In this document: positions 31,630-41,226 of the stretch, in pieces
How the letters are laid out: the number at the start of each line of letters is the position of its first letter
Position numbering within the stretch: position 1 is the stretch's first letter
Position numbers and translations under genes: made by a program
Origin: Stenotrophomonas sp. ISL-67
GTDB taxonomy: Bacteria > Pseudomonadota > Gammaproteobacteria > Xanthomonadales > Xanthomonadaceae
Direction: 5' to 3'
Assembly: GCF_018612915.1 (NCBI RefSeq)
Contig: NZ_JAGGRL010000001.1
Location: forward strand, 596,561 to 660,560
DNA: 64,000 nt
Notes under the pieces: generated by a model
Seen by the model: the letters and a program-made list of their open reading frames with translations, nothing else
Told to the model about the DNA's origin: nothing
The model's database searches: none

Positions 31630-32280
31630 ATGGACCTTACCGACACCCAGCAGGCGATCCTGCAGTTGATCGCCGAGCGCATCGAGACCGATGGCGCGCC
31701 GCCGTCGCAGACGGAAATCGCCCGTGCGTTCGGCTTCAAGGGCGTTCGGGCCGCGCAGTACCACCTGGAAGCGCTGGAACAGGCCGGGGCGATCCGTCGC
31801 ATTCCCGGCCAGGCCCGCGGCATCCGGCTGGTGCAGGCGCCGCCGCTGCAGGACGGGCTGCCTGCCTCGCTGGCGGTTCCCGCGCTGCCCGACCACGTGC
31901 TGCGCCTGCCGGTGCTGGGCCGGGTGGCGGCGGGCCTGCCGATCGGCGCGGACATCGGCTCGGACGATTTCGTGGTGCTGGACCGGGTGTTCTTCTCACC
32001 CGCGCCCGACTACCTGCTCAAGGTCCAGGGCGACTCGATGATCGACGAGGGCATCTTCGACGGCGACCTGATCGGCGTGCACCGGACCCGCGACGCCCGC
32101 TCGGGCCAGATCGTGGTGGCGCGCATCGATGACGAGATCACCGTCAAGCTGCTGAAAATGGGCAAGGACCGGATCCGGCTGCTGCCGCGCAATCCCGATT
32201 ACAAGCCGATCGACGTCCTGCCTGACCAGGATTTCGCCATCGAAGGCCTCTATTGCGGCCTGCTGCGCCCGAACCGCTGA
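31630..32280 (+). CDS. lexA: LexA repressor
   Basis: LexA represses the SOS regulon and cleaves itself when bound to RecA filaments. The product is 216 residues. The winged-helix N-terminus shows PPSQTEIARAFGFKGVRAAQYHLEAL (about 24-49). The cleavage site is Ala101-Gly102 (GRVAAGLP), and the catalytic dyad is Ser136 (GDSMIDEG) and Lys173 (EITVKLL). The ATG at 31630 gives the conserved start MDLTDTQQAI. No Shine-Dalgarno fits, because the operator fills that space, so translation is probably leaderless. RecA follows with no terminator between. Confidence 0.96.
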   Translation: MDLTDTQQAILQLIAERIETDGAPPSQTEIARAFGFKGVRAAQYHLEALEQAGAIRRIPGQARGIRLVQAPPLQDGLPASLAVPALPDHVLRLPVLGRVAAGLPIGADIGSDDFVVLDRVFFSPAPDYLLKVQGDSMIDEGIFDGDLIGVHRTRDARSGQIVVARIDDEITVKLLKMGKDRIRLLPRNPDYKPIDVLPDQDFAIEGLYCGLLRPNR

Positions 32281-32482
32281 TTTCTTCAACGCACGACATG
32301 CACGGTCTTTTGTGGCGATTCTCTGGTTTGGCTGAGGTTGGTACGGATGTCCGATAATTTTTTTCCGAACGCCGGGCAGAATCTCAGCCTGTGCGATACG
32401 CCAACCTTAAAGTGACCCCGTGGCCAAGAAGACCTCCAAAGACACCCCCTCCAACGACATGACCTCTGCAAGGACCAATCCG

Positions 32483-33526
<1,044 letters not shown>

Positions 33527-33531
33527 GTTTA

Positions 33532-33578
33532 CTGCGGGGCAGGGCGGCGCCGTCAGTGACGCTCGCCCTGTCCCGCAG
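33532..33578 (+). terminator. Long stem-loop between recA and recX
   Basis: CTGCGGGGCAGGGCG (33532-33546) pairs with CGCCCTGTCCCGCAG (33564-33578): 15 bp with one G-T pair and a 17-base loop, starting five bases after the recA stop. TTCAGTTTT follows. It resembles the leaky terminator between recA and recX of E. coli. Confidence 0.7.
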
Positions 33579-33610
33579 CTTCAGTTTTCCCCCGACGGGG
33601 AGCGCCACGG

Positions 33611-34126
33611 ATGGCGCAGCAGATGAGGGCTGCCATGCACGATTCCGACGCCCCGCCGCCCGGCCGCAAACGCCGGGTCCGTGAACAGACCCCGGTCCAG
33701 CGGGCACTGGGCCTGCTGGTACGCCGCGAGCATTCGCGCAAGGAACTGACCCGCAAGCTCACCGCGCGCGGTATCGAAACCGAGGCCGCCACGGCGGCGG
33801 TGGAAAAGCTGAGCGAGGCCGGTTGGCAGGATGACACCCGGTTCGCCGAGAACCTGGTCCGGTTCCGCGCCAACAGTGGCTATGGGCCGCTCCATATCCG
33901 TGCCGAACTGGGGACCCACGGCCTCGACAGCGAGCAGATCGCGGCCGCCATGGACACCTTCGAGGGCGACTGGATCGAAAATGCCCGGGATATGGTCCGC
34001 CGCCGGTTTGGCGAGGCCGGGCCGCAGGACCTGGCCCAGCGCCGAAAAGCGGCCGACCTGCTGGCCCGCCGCGGGTTCGATGGCGACAGCATCCGCCGGG
34101 CGACGCGTTTTGACCTGGAAGATTGA
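33611..34126 (+). CDS. recX: RecX regulatory protein
   Basis: RecX caps and dampens RecA filaments. The 171-residue, mostly helical protein shows the repeated three-helix modules: [25 protein letters not shown] (about 29-53), [34 protein letters not shown] and [20 protein letters not shown]. The ATG at 33611 has GGGGAG eight bases upstream. A second ATG at 33635 with GAGGG is possible and would remove eight residues. It lies 84 bases after recA, behind a stem-loop likely to limit its expression. Confidence 0.92.
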   Translation: MAQQMRAAMHDSDAPPPGRKRRVREQTPVQRALGLLVRREHSRKELTRKLTARGIETEAATAAVEKLSEAGWQDDTRFAENLVRFRANSGYGPLHIRAELGTHGLDSEQIAAAMDTFEGDWIENARDMVRRRFGEAGPQDLAQRRKAADLLARRGFDGDSIRRATRFDLED

Positions 34127-34270
34127 CCGGGTCGGACTGTCAGACGGGCGCGGCGTGTCGCTGCGGCCTTGGCCTGTTACCCTTGGTGGTTTCGGCGGTC
34201 CTGTAGATGACACCCGGCCATAGGGGCTGCGTGCCAGGGGCCGACCGGCCCGCAGACAGCCAGCCCCCCC

Positions 34271-36919
34271 ATGACCGAATCCGCCAAATTCACCACCTCC
34301 CAGATCCGCAGCGACTTCCTTGAATTCTTCAAGGGCAAGGGCCATACCATCGTGCCGTCGGCACCACTGGTGCCGGGCAATGATCCGACCCTGTTGTTCA
34401 CCAACTCCGGCATGGTGCAGTTCAAGGACGTGTTCCTTGGCGCCGAGAAGCGCAGCTACGTGCGTGCGGCGGACGTGCAGCGCTGCCTGCGTGCCGGCGG
34501 CAAGCACAACGACCTGGACCAGGTCGGCTACACCGCGCGCCACCACACCTTCTTTGAAATGCTGGGCAACTGGTCGTTCGGTGATTACTTCAAGAAAGAT
34601 GCCATTGCCTGGGCCTGGGAGCTGCTGACCCAGGTCTGGAAGCTGCCGGCCGACCGCCTGCTGGTCACCGTGTACCAGACCGATGACGAGGCCTACGCGC
34701 TGTGGCGCGACATGGTCGGCATTCCAGAAGAGCGCATCGTGCGCATCGGCGACAACAAGGGCGCCCCGTTCGCCTCGGACAACTTCTGGCAGATGGCCGA
34801 CACCGGCCCGTGCGGCCCGTGCACCGAAATCTTCTACGACCACGGCGCGCACATTGCCGGTGGCCCGCCGGGTTCGCCGGATGAAGACGGCGACCGTTAC
34901 ATCGAAATCTGGAACCTGGTGTTCATGCAGTTCGACAAGCAGCCCGACGGCACCCTGGTGCCGCTGCCGGCCCCGTGCGTGGACACCGGCATGGGCCTGG
35001 AGCGCCTGGCGGCGATCCTGCAGCACGTGCACACCAATTATGAAATCGACCTGTTCCAGGCGCTGATCCGCAAGGCCAGCGAACTGACCGGCATGGCGGA
35101 CCTGGAAAACAAATCGCTGCGCGTGATCGCCGATCACATCCGCGCCTGTTCGTTCCTGGTGGTCGATGGCGTGCTGCCGTCCAACGAAGGCCGCGGCTAC
35201 GTGCTGCGCCGGATCATCCGCCGCGCGCTTCGCCATGGTTGGATGCTGGGCGTGCGCCAGCCGTTCTTCAGCAAGCTGGTGCCGACCCTCGTCGAACAGA
35301 TGGGCGACGCCTACGCGGAACTGCCGGCCCAGGCCGACACCGTGGTGCGTGCGCTGCAGGCTGAAGAAGAGCGGTTCGCGCAGACGCTTGATTCGGGCAT
35401 GAAGATCTTCGACGACGTGGCGGCCCAGGTGACCAATGGCGTCATTCCGGGCGTGGATGCATTCCGTCTGTACGACACCTATGGCTTCCCGCTGGACCTG
35501 ACCCAGGACATCGCGCGCGAGCGCGACCTGACCGTGGACATCGACGGTTTCAACGCGGCGATGGAGAAGCAGCGCGAGGACGGCCGCAAGGGCGGCAAGT
35601 TCGGCGGCGGCGTGACCCTGTCGGCAGACCTCGTTGCCACCCTCACGCCCACCGCGTTCCTTGGCTATGACCGCCTGCAGGCCGATGGCCTGGCCGTGGT
35701 GGCACTGCTCAAGGAGGGTCGTCCGGTTGACGCGGTGCAGGCCGGCGACGAGGTGATCGTGCTGACCGACAAGACGCCGTTCTATGCCGAATCCGGCGGC
35801 CAGGTGGGTGATACCGGCCGCCTCTCCGGCAACCGCGTGAACCTTCAGATCACCGACACGCAGAAGTTCGCAGGCCAGTTCCACGGCCATGTCGGCCGCG
35901 TGACCGACGGCAGCCTGAAGGTAGGCGACGTGCTCAGCGGCCAGGTGGATGGCCAGCGCCGTGGCGCCACCATCCTCAACCACTCCGCCACCCACCTGCT
36001 GCACGCCGCGTTGCGCGAAGTGCTGGGCACGCACGTGCACCAGAAGGGTTCGCTGGTCGCACCCGATCGCCTGCGTTTCGATTTCTCGCACTTCGAACCG
36101 ATCAGTGCGCATGACCTGGCCGTCATCGAGCGCAAGGTCAACGAGCAGGTGCGCGTGAACAACGCCGTCGAAGTGCACAACATGGCCATGCAGGAAGCAC
36201 TCGACTTCGGCGCGATGGCGCTGTTCGGCGAGAAGTACGGCGAGAACGTGCGCGTGCTGAAGATGGGGGATTACTCCACCGAATTGTGCGGTGGCACGCA
36301 CGTGTCGCGCACCGGTGACATCGGTCTGTTCAAGATCACCTCCGAAGGTGGTGTGTCCTCGGGTGTGCGCCGCATCGAAGCGGTGACCGGGCAGGGCGCC
36401 TTGGACTACGTGGCGCACGAAGAAGCGCAGTTGGCCGAAGCCGCCGCGCTGCTCGGCGGCAACGTGGGCGAGGTGGTCGACAAGATCCGCCAGCTGGCCG
36501 AACGCCAGAAAAAACTGGATCGCGAACTGGAGTCGCTCAAGGCCAAGCAGGCCACCGGTGCGACCGCGGATCTCGGTGCTGGCGCAGTTGAGGTAAAAGG
36601 CGTCAAGGTCCTGGCCGCGCGCCTGGAAGGTTTCGACGCCAAGGCACTGCGCGAAGCCATCGACCGCCTCAAGCAGCAGCTGGGGGATGCGGTGATCGTG
36701 TTGGCCGGTACCCAGGACGGCAAAGCCGCATTGGTCGCCGGCGTGAACGGCAGTGCAACCGGCAAGGTAAAGGCCGGGGAACTGTTGTCCCACATCGCCG
36801 GTCAGATCGGGGGCAAGGGCGGCGGCCGCCCGGACCTCGCCCAGGGTGGTGGCGAGGACGGGCCCGCCCTTGCTTCCGCACTGGCCGCCGTCGTCGACTG
36901 GGTCACCCCTCGTATCTGA
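34271..36919 (+). CDS. alaS: Alanine-tRNA ligase
   Basis: AlaRS charges tRNA-Ala. The product is 882 residues, near the 876 of E. coli. The class II core shows [34 protein letters not shown] and [19 protein letters not shown]. The editing domain has the zinc ligands [16 protein letters not shown] and [13 protein letters not shown]. The C-Ala domain ends in a Gly-rich [15 protein letters not shown] motif. The ATG at 34271 begins the conserved N-terminus. The recX-alaS-csrA order matches E. coli. Confidence 0.96.
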   Translation: MTESAKFTTSQIRSDFLEFFKGKGHTIVPSAPLVPGNDPTLLFTNSGMVQFKDVFLGAEKRSYVRAADVQRCLRAGGKHNDLDQVGYTARHHTFFEMLGNWSFGDYFKKDAIAWAWELLTQVWKLPADRLLVTVYQTDDEAYALWRDMVGIPEERIVRIGDNKGAPFASDNFWQMADTGPCGPCTEIFYDHGAHIAGGPPGSPDEDGDRYIEIWNLVFMQFDKQPDGTLVPLPAPCVDTGMGLERLAAILQHVHTNYEIDLFQALIRKASELTGMADLENKSLRVIADHIRACSFLVVDGVLPSNEGRGYVLRRIIRRALRHGWMLGVRQPFFSKLVPTLVEQMGDAYAELPAQADTVVRALQAEEERFAQTLDSGMKIFDDVAAQVTNGVIPGVDAFRLYDTYGFPLDLTQDIARERDLTVDIDGFNAAMEKQREDGRKGGKFGGGVTLSADLVATLTPTAFLGYDRLQADGLAVVALLKEGRPVDAVQAGDEVIVLTDKTPFYAESGGQVGDTGRLSGNRVNLQITDTQKFAGQFHGHVGRVTDGSLKVGDVLSGQVDGQRRGATILNHSATHLLHAALREVLGTHVHQKGSLVAPDRLRFDFSHFEPISAHDLAVIERKVNEQVRVNNAVEVHNMAMQEALDFGAMALFGEKYGENVRVLKMGDYSTELCGGTHVSRTGDIGLFKITSEGGVSSGVRRIEAVTGQGALDYVAHEEAQLAEAAALLGGNVGEVVDKIRQLAERQKKLDRELESLKAKQATGATADLGAGAVEVKGVKVLAARLEGFDAKALREAIDRLKQQLGDAVIVLAGTQDGKAALVAGVNGSATGKVKAGELLSHIAGQIGGKGGGRPDLAQGGGEDGPALASALAAVVDWVTPRI

Positions 36920-37060
36920 ACGCCTGAATCCTCCTGCTCCTTGATGGGGCGGGAGAGCTGACGGTACTATGGCTAATCTTTTCCCTTTGTCGTGTGGCGT
37001 GCCTTGGCAGGGCGCTGAGCCGGTCGGGAAAATCCACCGGTTCCCTGGAGACTTGCAAAA

Positions 37061-37264
37061 ATGTTGATCCTGACTCGCCGTGTTGGCGAAACCCTGATGA
37101 TCGGTGACTCGGTCAGCGTGACCGTGCTCGGCGTCAAGGGCAACCAGGTGCGTATCGGTATCACCGCTCCGAAGGACGTGGCCGTGCACCGCGAAGAGAT
37201 TTACCAGCGTATCCAGCGAGGCGATGAGCCGAATGCATCGGGAAGTGAAAATTCTTCCGATTAA
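37061..37264 (+). CDS. csrA: Carbon storage regulator CsrA
   Basis: CsrA is the dimeric RNA-binding protein that blocks or stabilises mRNAs through GGA motifs. The 67 residues start [34 protein letters not shown]. The RNA-binding ends (LILTRR, and [13 protein letters not shown]) are intact, and the tail is short and Ser-rich. GGAG at 37047-37050 is 10 bases from the ATG. The leader holds a second GGA (CGGGAAAA), so autoregulation is possible. The tRNA-Ser gene follows 81 bases later. Confidence 0.97.
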   Translation: MLILTRRVGETLMIGDSVSVTVLGVKGNQVRIGITAPKDVAVHREEIYQRIQRGDEPNASGSENSSD

Positions 37265-37345
37265 GGCTTTACCTCGGGGTGTGAAAAACGTTATTCTTCG
37301 CGCCCCCGCTGAGAAGAAACACCGCAGCGACGGAACCAGAATACT

Positions 37346-37438
37346 GGAGCGGTGCCCGAGTGGCTGAAGGGGCTCCCCTGCTAAGGGAGTATACGGCCAA
37401 AAACTGTATCGAGGGTTCGAATCCCTCCCGCTCCGCCA
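37346..37438 (+). tRNA. tRNA-Ser (anticodon GCT)
   Basis: The 93-base class II tRNA has the acceptor stem GGAGCGG/CCGCTCC, D-loop GCCCGAGTGGCTGAAGG and anticodon arm CTCCC-CTGCTAA-GGGAG (anticodon GCT, reading AGC/AGU). A long variable arm TATACGGCCAAAAACTGTATC and T-arm GAGGG-TTCGAAT-CCCTC follow. CCA is encoded. A tRNA-Ser directly after csrA is also the E. coli arrangement. Confidence 0.97.
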
Positions 37439-37446
37439 GTAACAAG

Positions 37447-37484
37447 AAAGGCCTTCGTACGAAAGTACGAAGGCCTTTTTCTTT
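37447..37484 (+). terminator. Terminator after tRNA-Ser
   Basis: AAAGGCCTTCGTA-CGAAAG-TACGAAGGCCTTT is a 13-bp perfect stem, followed by TTCTTT. It can also stop the convergent pirin transcript. Confidence 0.93.
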
Positions 37485-37502
37485 GTGCGCGCCTCCCTGC
37501 CG

Positions 37503-38204
37503 TTACAGCGGCAGGTCGAACACCAGCACTTCGGCATCGCTGGCGTTTTCCAGGGTCACTTGGGCCTCGTCGGTGATCTGCAACGCATCGCCGGTGTCCA
37601 GGGTGATGCCGTTGACCTGCAGCTGGCCGCGGGCAACCTGCACATAGGCGCCACGGCGCGGGGCCAGGGCCAGGTGGGCACGGTCGTCGCCATCCAGGAT
37701 CGTGGCGTAGATGTTGGCATCCTGGTGGATCAGCAGCGCGCCATCACGGCCATCCTTCGAAGCGATGAGGCGTAGCTGGCCGCGCTTGGCCTCCGGGGCG
37801 AAATGCGTCTCCTGGTAGCTCGGGGTGATGTTCTCGGTATCCGGGAACAGCCAGATCTGCAGGAAGTGCACGGTTTCATCGGCCGAATGGTTGAACTCGC
37901 TGTGGCTGACCCCGCTGCCGGCGCTCATGCGCTGCACGTCGCCGTAGCGCAGCACCGAGCCGGTGCCCATCGAGTCCTTGTGCTCAAGCGCGCCGCCGAG
38001 CACATAGGAGACGATCTCCATGTTGCTGTGGCTGTGGGTGCCGAAGCCCTGGCCGCCGATCACCTTGTCTTCGTTGATCACGCGCAGCGGGCCGAAGCTC
38101 ATGTAGCGCGGGTCATGGTAGTTGGCGAAGGAGAAGGTGTGCTGGGAGTTCAGCCAGCCATGGTTGGCCTGGCCACGGGTGGCGCTCTTGCGGATCTGCA
38201 GCAT
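37503..38204 (-). CDS. Pirin-family protein
   Basis: This is a 233-residue bicupin with the pirin N-terminal block RGQANHGWLNSQHTFSFANYHDPRYM (about 9-34). The metal-binding segment GFGTHSHSNMEIVSYVLGGALEHKDSMG and SAGSGVSHSEFN follow. Bacterial relatives include quercetinase-like YhaK proteins; the substrate is unknown. The ATG at 38204 is preceded by GAGGAGAG on the minus strand. It is divergent from a LysR regulator with 140 bases between the starts, the usual arrangement for a LysR gene and its target. Confidence 0.9.
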   Translation of the reverse strand: MLQIRKSATRGQANHGWLNSQHTFSFANYHDPRYMSFGPLRVINEDKVIGGQGFGTHSHSNMEIVSYVLGGALEHKDSMGTGSVLRYGDVQRMSAGSGVSHSEFNHSADETVHFLQIWLFPDTENITPSYQETHFAPEAKRGQLRLIASKDGRDGALLIHQDANIYATILDGDDRAHLALAPRRGAYVQVARGQLQVNGITLDTGDALQITDEAQVTLENASDAEVLVFDLPL

Positions 38205-38344
38205 GATGCTCTCCTCGGGTGTTCGATGGTTTCGATGACGGTCCGGGGCGATGTGTGTTGTCCCTTTCCTGTTGGCGCCAGTATCCGCTTGCGTGGCGGC
38301 CTTGAAAAACGGATAGTTTTGCAAGCCATCATCGAAAAATTCGA

Positions 38345-39268
38345 ATGCTCAAGCTCAGCCTCGACGCCCTGCAGATCCTGGATGCCATCGACCGCCGCGG
38401 CTCGTTCGCCTCGGCGGGCAAGGAGCTGCACAAGGTGCCTTCGACGATCTCCTACACGGTGTCCAAGCTGGAGCAGGACCTGGGCGTGCAGCTGTTCGAC
38501 CGGATCGGCCCGCGCGCGCAGCTGACCGAGGCCGGGGTGGCGCTGCTTGAAGAGGGCCGCCACCTGCTGCGCGCGGCGCGCGAGCTGGAGATGCGGGTGC
38601 GCCGGGTGGCGTCGGGGTGGGAGGCGGAGCTGACCGTGGCGGTGGATTCGCTGTTCCAGCCGGCCTTGCTGGCCGAACCGGTGCGGGCCTTCAGCGCGGT
38701 GGCCGAGCAGACCCGGATCCGGCTGATCAGTGAGGCGCTGTCGGGCACCTGGGAGGCGCTGCTGGACCGGCGTGCGGACCTGTTGGTCGGCGCGGCCGGG
38801 GAGGGGCCGAGTGGCGGGGGATACGTAGTGGAGCCGCTGGGCGTGGTGCGGTTCGTATTCGCGGTGGCGCCCGGTCACCCGCTGGCGACCGTATCGGAAC
38901 CACTGGGGCGCGAGCAGTTGGCGGCGCATTGCGCCATCGCCGTGGCCGATTCGGCGCGGCGGTTGCTGCCGCGTACGGTCGGCCTGCTGATGGGCCAGGA
39001 AACGGTGACCGTGCCCGATACGGTCAGCAAGTTCCGGCTGCAGTGCGCGGGGCTGGGGTTCGGGTTCCTGCCGGAGCCGTATGTGCAGGCGGCGGTGGCG
39101 CAGGGTCGGCTGGTGGTGCGGCAGGTGGAGGAGCCGAAGCCTGACGAGACCTTCTGGCTGGCCTGGCGGACCGGGGAGGAGGGCGCTGCGCTGCGCTGGT
39201 GGCGCGAGCGGATGCGCCAGCCGGGGGTGATGGAGGGGTGGTGGGAGCAGATGCGGGGATGGCTGTAA
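38345..39268 (+). CDS. LysR-family transcriptional regulator
   Basis: The 307-residue regulator carries an N-terminal winged helix-turn-helix (about 4-63: LDALQILDAIDRRGSFASAGKELHKVPSTISYTVSKLEQDLGVQLFDR). A PBP-type effector domain occupies about 90-295. The divergent pirin gene is the likely target, because LysR regulators usually bind between themselves and a divergent partner. The effector cannot be deduced. The 140-base shared promoter region shows no obvious T-N11-A palindrome by eye. The next gene is separated by a composite repeat. Confidence 0.9.
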   Translation: MLKLSLDALQILDAIDRRGSFASAGKELHKVPSTISYTVSKLEQDLGVQLFDRIGPRAQLTEAGVALLEEGRHLLRAARELEMRVRRVASGWEAELTVAVDSLFQPALLAEPVRAFSAVAEQTRIRLISEALSGTWEALLDRRADLLVGAAGEGPSGGGYVVEPLGVVRFVFAVAPGHPLATVSEPLGREQLAAHCAIAVADSARRLLPRTVGLLMGQETVTVPDTVSKFRLQCAGLGFGFLPEPYVQAAVAQGRLVVRQVEEPKPDETFWLAWRTGEEGAALRWWRERMRQPGVMEGWWEQMRGWL

Positions 39269-39286
39269 TCCCGGGAAAATCCTGCC

Positions 39287-39484
39287 GTAGGGCCACGCCC
39301 TGCGTGGCTGCTCTCTGTTCCGGGGTCATGAACGCCTGAGGCGTGGCTTCGGTTCGTCCAAACGCCGGACAGATTGGCGGCGGCGGCGGTTTTCTGGGTC
39401 TTCGGACGCTTGTGCCGCGCTGCGCGCGGTGTCCGGCCAACGGCCGGACCTACGAATTGTTACGGGCCCATTGGGGCAGGGATA
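39287..39484. repeat. Composite SMAG-bounded element, copy B
   Basis: It starts with GTAG plus the CCACGC-CC-TGCGTGG hairpin (39287-39309) and ends with an inverted CCGGCC-AAC-GGCCGG hairpin closing in CTAC (39453). The tail is GAATTGTTACGGGCCCATTGG. It aligns over its length with 31361-31559, although both terminal hairpins are of different stem types. The tail recurs at 48373. It fills the gap between the LysR gene and the hydrolase gene. Confidence 0.8.
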
Positions 39485-39622
39485 CATCCGGTAAAGCCGT
39501 GCGCCGGACGGGGCCGTGATTGCTGAACGACGGCTGGTTGTCACGGTTTGGTCATCTGGGTGCGGTAGAGCGCCGTCCGCGCGGTCGCTAACCTGCGGGG
39601 CTCAATGTGAACCTTTGCGCCC

Positions 39623-40771
39623 ATGAAACGCCTGCTGCTGCTTGTGCTGGCCGGGGCCGGCCTGTGGCTGGCTGCGTGCTCATCGCTTACTTCCTCTGCC
39701 GCCTCGACCTCGCTCAGCGATCGGTTGGTCGCGCCGGGCGGCGTGTCGACGTTGCTCGATACCGCGCGCATCGCGGAAGCGGTGGAGGCGGTGCCCAACC
39801 GGCATGGCTTCGTGACCGGCCGCACCGGCGTGCCGCTGTTCTGGCGCGCCTTCGATCCGGGGCGCTATGGTCTGCGCTATCAGTACCTGGCACAACAGCA
39901 CGAGAACGGCGAGCCGTTGAATACCGGGCTGCAGCTGGCCTTGCCGTACCCGTTCCAGGCGCAGCCGCCGCGTGGCACCGTGGTGCTGCTGCACGGCTGG
40001 ATGATGAACGGTGATTCGATGTTGCCGTGGTCGCTGCAGCTGGCCGAATCGGGTTACCGGGTGATCACCATCGACCTGCGCAACCATGGCCATTCCGGCG
40101 CGGCGCCGTCGGGCTATGGCACGTTCGAATCCGATGACGTGATCGATGTGATCGATGCACTGCAGCGCCGCGGTGAAGTGGTCGGACCGCTGTACCTGTT
40201 CGGCGTGTCCTACGGGGCGGCCACCGCACTGTTCACCGCCGACAAGCTCGGCGACCGGGTCACCGGCGTGGTCGCGATGGAGTCTTTCGCCAATGCCGGC
40301 GACGCGATCCGCAGCATGATCCCGCACCTGATGTCGCTGCAGCCAACCGCGTGGAAGGCGCAGGCGATGGCTGCGTATGGGCGTTGGCGCTATGGCGGGC
40401 AGAACATCGACGCGGTGATTGCCGCCGCCAGCCAGCGCCTGGACCTGGACCTGGATACGGTGGACGTGACCCGCGCATTGGCGGATACGCGCGCCTGCGT
40501 GCTGCTGCTGCACGGCCAGGATGACGCGCACGTGCGGGTGGAGCAGGGGCGTGCACTGGCGGCCGCCAGCCCGCGCGTGCACTACATCGAGATGCGCGGC
40601 GAAGACCACATCACCCTGCCGCTGCGCCTGGACCTGCTGGGCGGGGTGGTCGACGACTGGCTTGCGCACGATGACCACGCTGGCGGCCGATGCCCTTCGC
40701 CGCAGCTGCCCCGGGAAGCCGATCGGATGGCGATGGCCGCGGTCCGCGCGCCGGTTTCCGGGCAGGGGTAG
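39623..40771 (+). CDS. Alpha/beta-fold hydrolase, lipoprotein
   Basis: This 382-residue protein has a lipoprotein signal (MKRLLLLVLAGAGLWLAAC, Cys19), so it faces the periplasm. The alpha/beta-hydrolase domain spans about 110-345. It has an oxyanion HGWMMNGDSML, a nucleophile elbow FGVSYGAA (Ser), an acid in LLHGQDDAHV and a late His in RGEDHITLP. The substrate is unknown. The C-terminus after about 355 is low-complexity. The TAG stop at 40769-40771 is part of a GTAG hairpin, so the repeat ends the gene. Confidence 0.85.
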   Translation: MKRLLLLVLAGAGLWLAACSSLTSSAASTSLSDRLVAPGGVSTLLDTARIAEAVEAVPNRHGFVTGRTGVPLFWRAFDPGRYGLRYQYLAQQHENGEPLNTGLQLALPYPFQAQPPRGTVVLLHGWMMNGDSMLPWSLQLAESGYRVITIDLRNHGHSGAAPSGYGTFESDDVIDVIDALQRRGEVVGPLYLFGVSYGAATALFTADKLGDRVTGVVAMESFANAGDAIRSMIPHLMSLQPTAWKAQAMAAYGRWRYGGQNIDAVIAAASQRLDLDLDTVDVTRALADTRACVLLLHGQDDAHVRVEQGRALAAASPRVHYIEMRGEDHITLPLRLDLLGGVVDDWLAHDDHAGGRCPSPQLPREADRMAMAAVRAPVSGQG

Positions 40772-40792
40772 AGACACCCCATGGGTGTCGGT
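40768..40792 (+). repeat. SMAG-like hairpin supplying a stop codon
   Basis: GTAG-AGACACCC-CAT-GGGTGTC. The TAG of the head is the in-frame stop of the hydrolase gene. Confidence 0.7.
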
Positions 40793-40802
40793 GCGGCGCA
40801 CA

Positions 40803-40831
40803 CAAAAAAGGCAGCCCATGGCTGCCTTCTT
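40803..40831 (-). terminator. Terminator of the tRNA-Arg array
   Basis: On the minus strand GAAGGCAGCC-AT-GGGCTGCCTTTTTT is a strong stem with a T-run, 14 bases beyond the last tRNA-Arg. It can also act on the convergent hydrolase transcript. Confidence 0.88.
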
Positions 40832-40844
40832 CTCATCGATGCAA

Positions 40845-40921
40845 TGGTGCGCCCGGAGAGATTCGAACTCCCGACCGCCTGGTTCGTAGCCAGGTACTCT
40901 ATCCAACTGAGCTACGGGCGC
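40845..40921 (-). tRNA. tRNA-Arg (anticodon ACG), copy 3 of 3
   Basis: The 77-base tRNA has acceptor stem GCGCCCG/CGGGCGC and anticodon arm CCTGG-CTACGAA-CCAGG (ACG, read as inosine-CG). T-arm and CCA are encoded. It is identical to the two neighbouring copies. Confidence 0.97.
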
Positions 40922-40957
40922 GCTTGCATTGTCTGGTGTTGCCTGGCCGCGATGTAA

Positions 40958-41034
40958 TGGTGCGCCCGGAGAGATTCGAACTCCCGACCGCCTGGTTCGT
41001 AGCCAGGTACTCTATCCAACTGAGCTACGGGCGC
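40958..41034 (-). tRNA. tRNA-Arg (anticodon ACG), copy 2 of 3
   Basis: It matches copy 3 base for base, with 36 bases between them. It is part of one tandem transcript. Confidence 0.97.
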
Positions 41035-41088
41035 ATTTACATCACGTTGTTGCTGCTGCCGGCAGAGGCGACGCTGCCAGCCTGTTGA

Positions 41089-41165
41089 TGGTGCGCCCGG
41101 AGAGATTCGAACTCCCGACCGCCTGGTTCGTAGCCAGGTACTCTATCCAACTGAGCTACGGGCGC
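41089..41165 (-). tRNA. tRNA-Arg (anticodon ACG), copy 1 of 3
   Basis: This is the first copy in transcription order. It starts 16 bases after a near-consensus -10 box and lies 54 bases upstream of copy 2. Confidence 0.97.
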
Positions 41166-41180
41166 GTCAACAGGAGCGGA

Positions 41181-41209
41181 ATTATGCGGATCGACGCCGC
41201 ATCCGTCAA
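41181..41209 (-). promoter_or_regulatory. Promoter of the tRNA-Arg array
   Basis: On the minus strand TTGACG (41209-41204), 17 bases and CATAAT (41186-41181) form a near-consensus sigma-70 promoter just ahead of the first tRNA. Confidence 0.85.
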
Positions 41210-41226
41210 CGCTTTTGTGAAGAACT

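Noticed and set aside
33581..37537. A 1318-codon open frame on the minus strand across recX, alaS, csrA and tRNA-Ser
   Set aside because: It is antisense to well-identified genes, has no domain, crosses a tRNA and a terminator, and is explained by GC-rich codon bias on the other strand.
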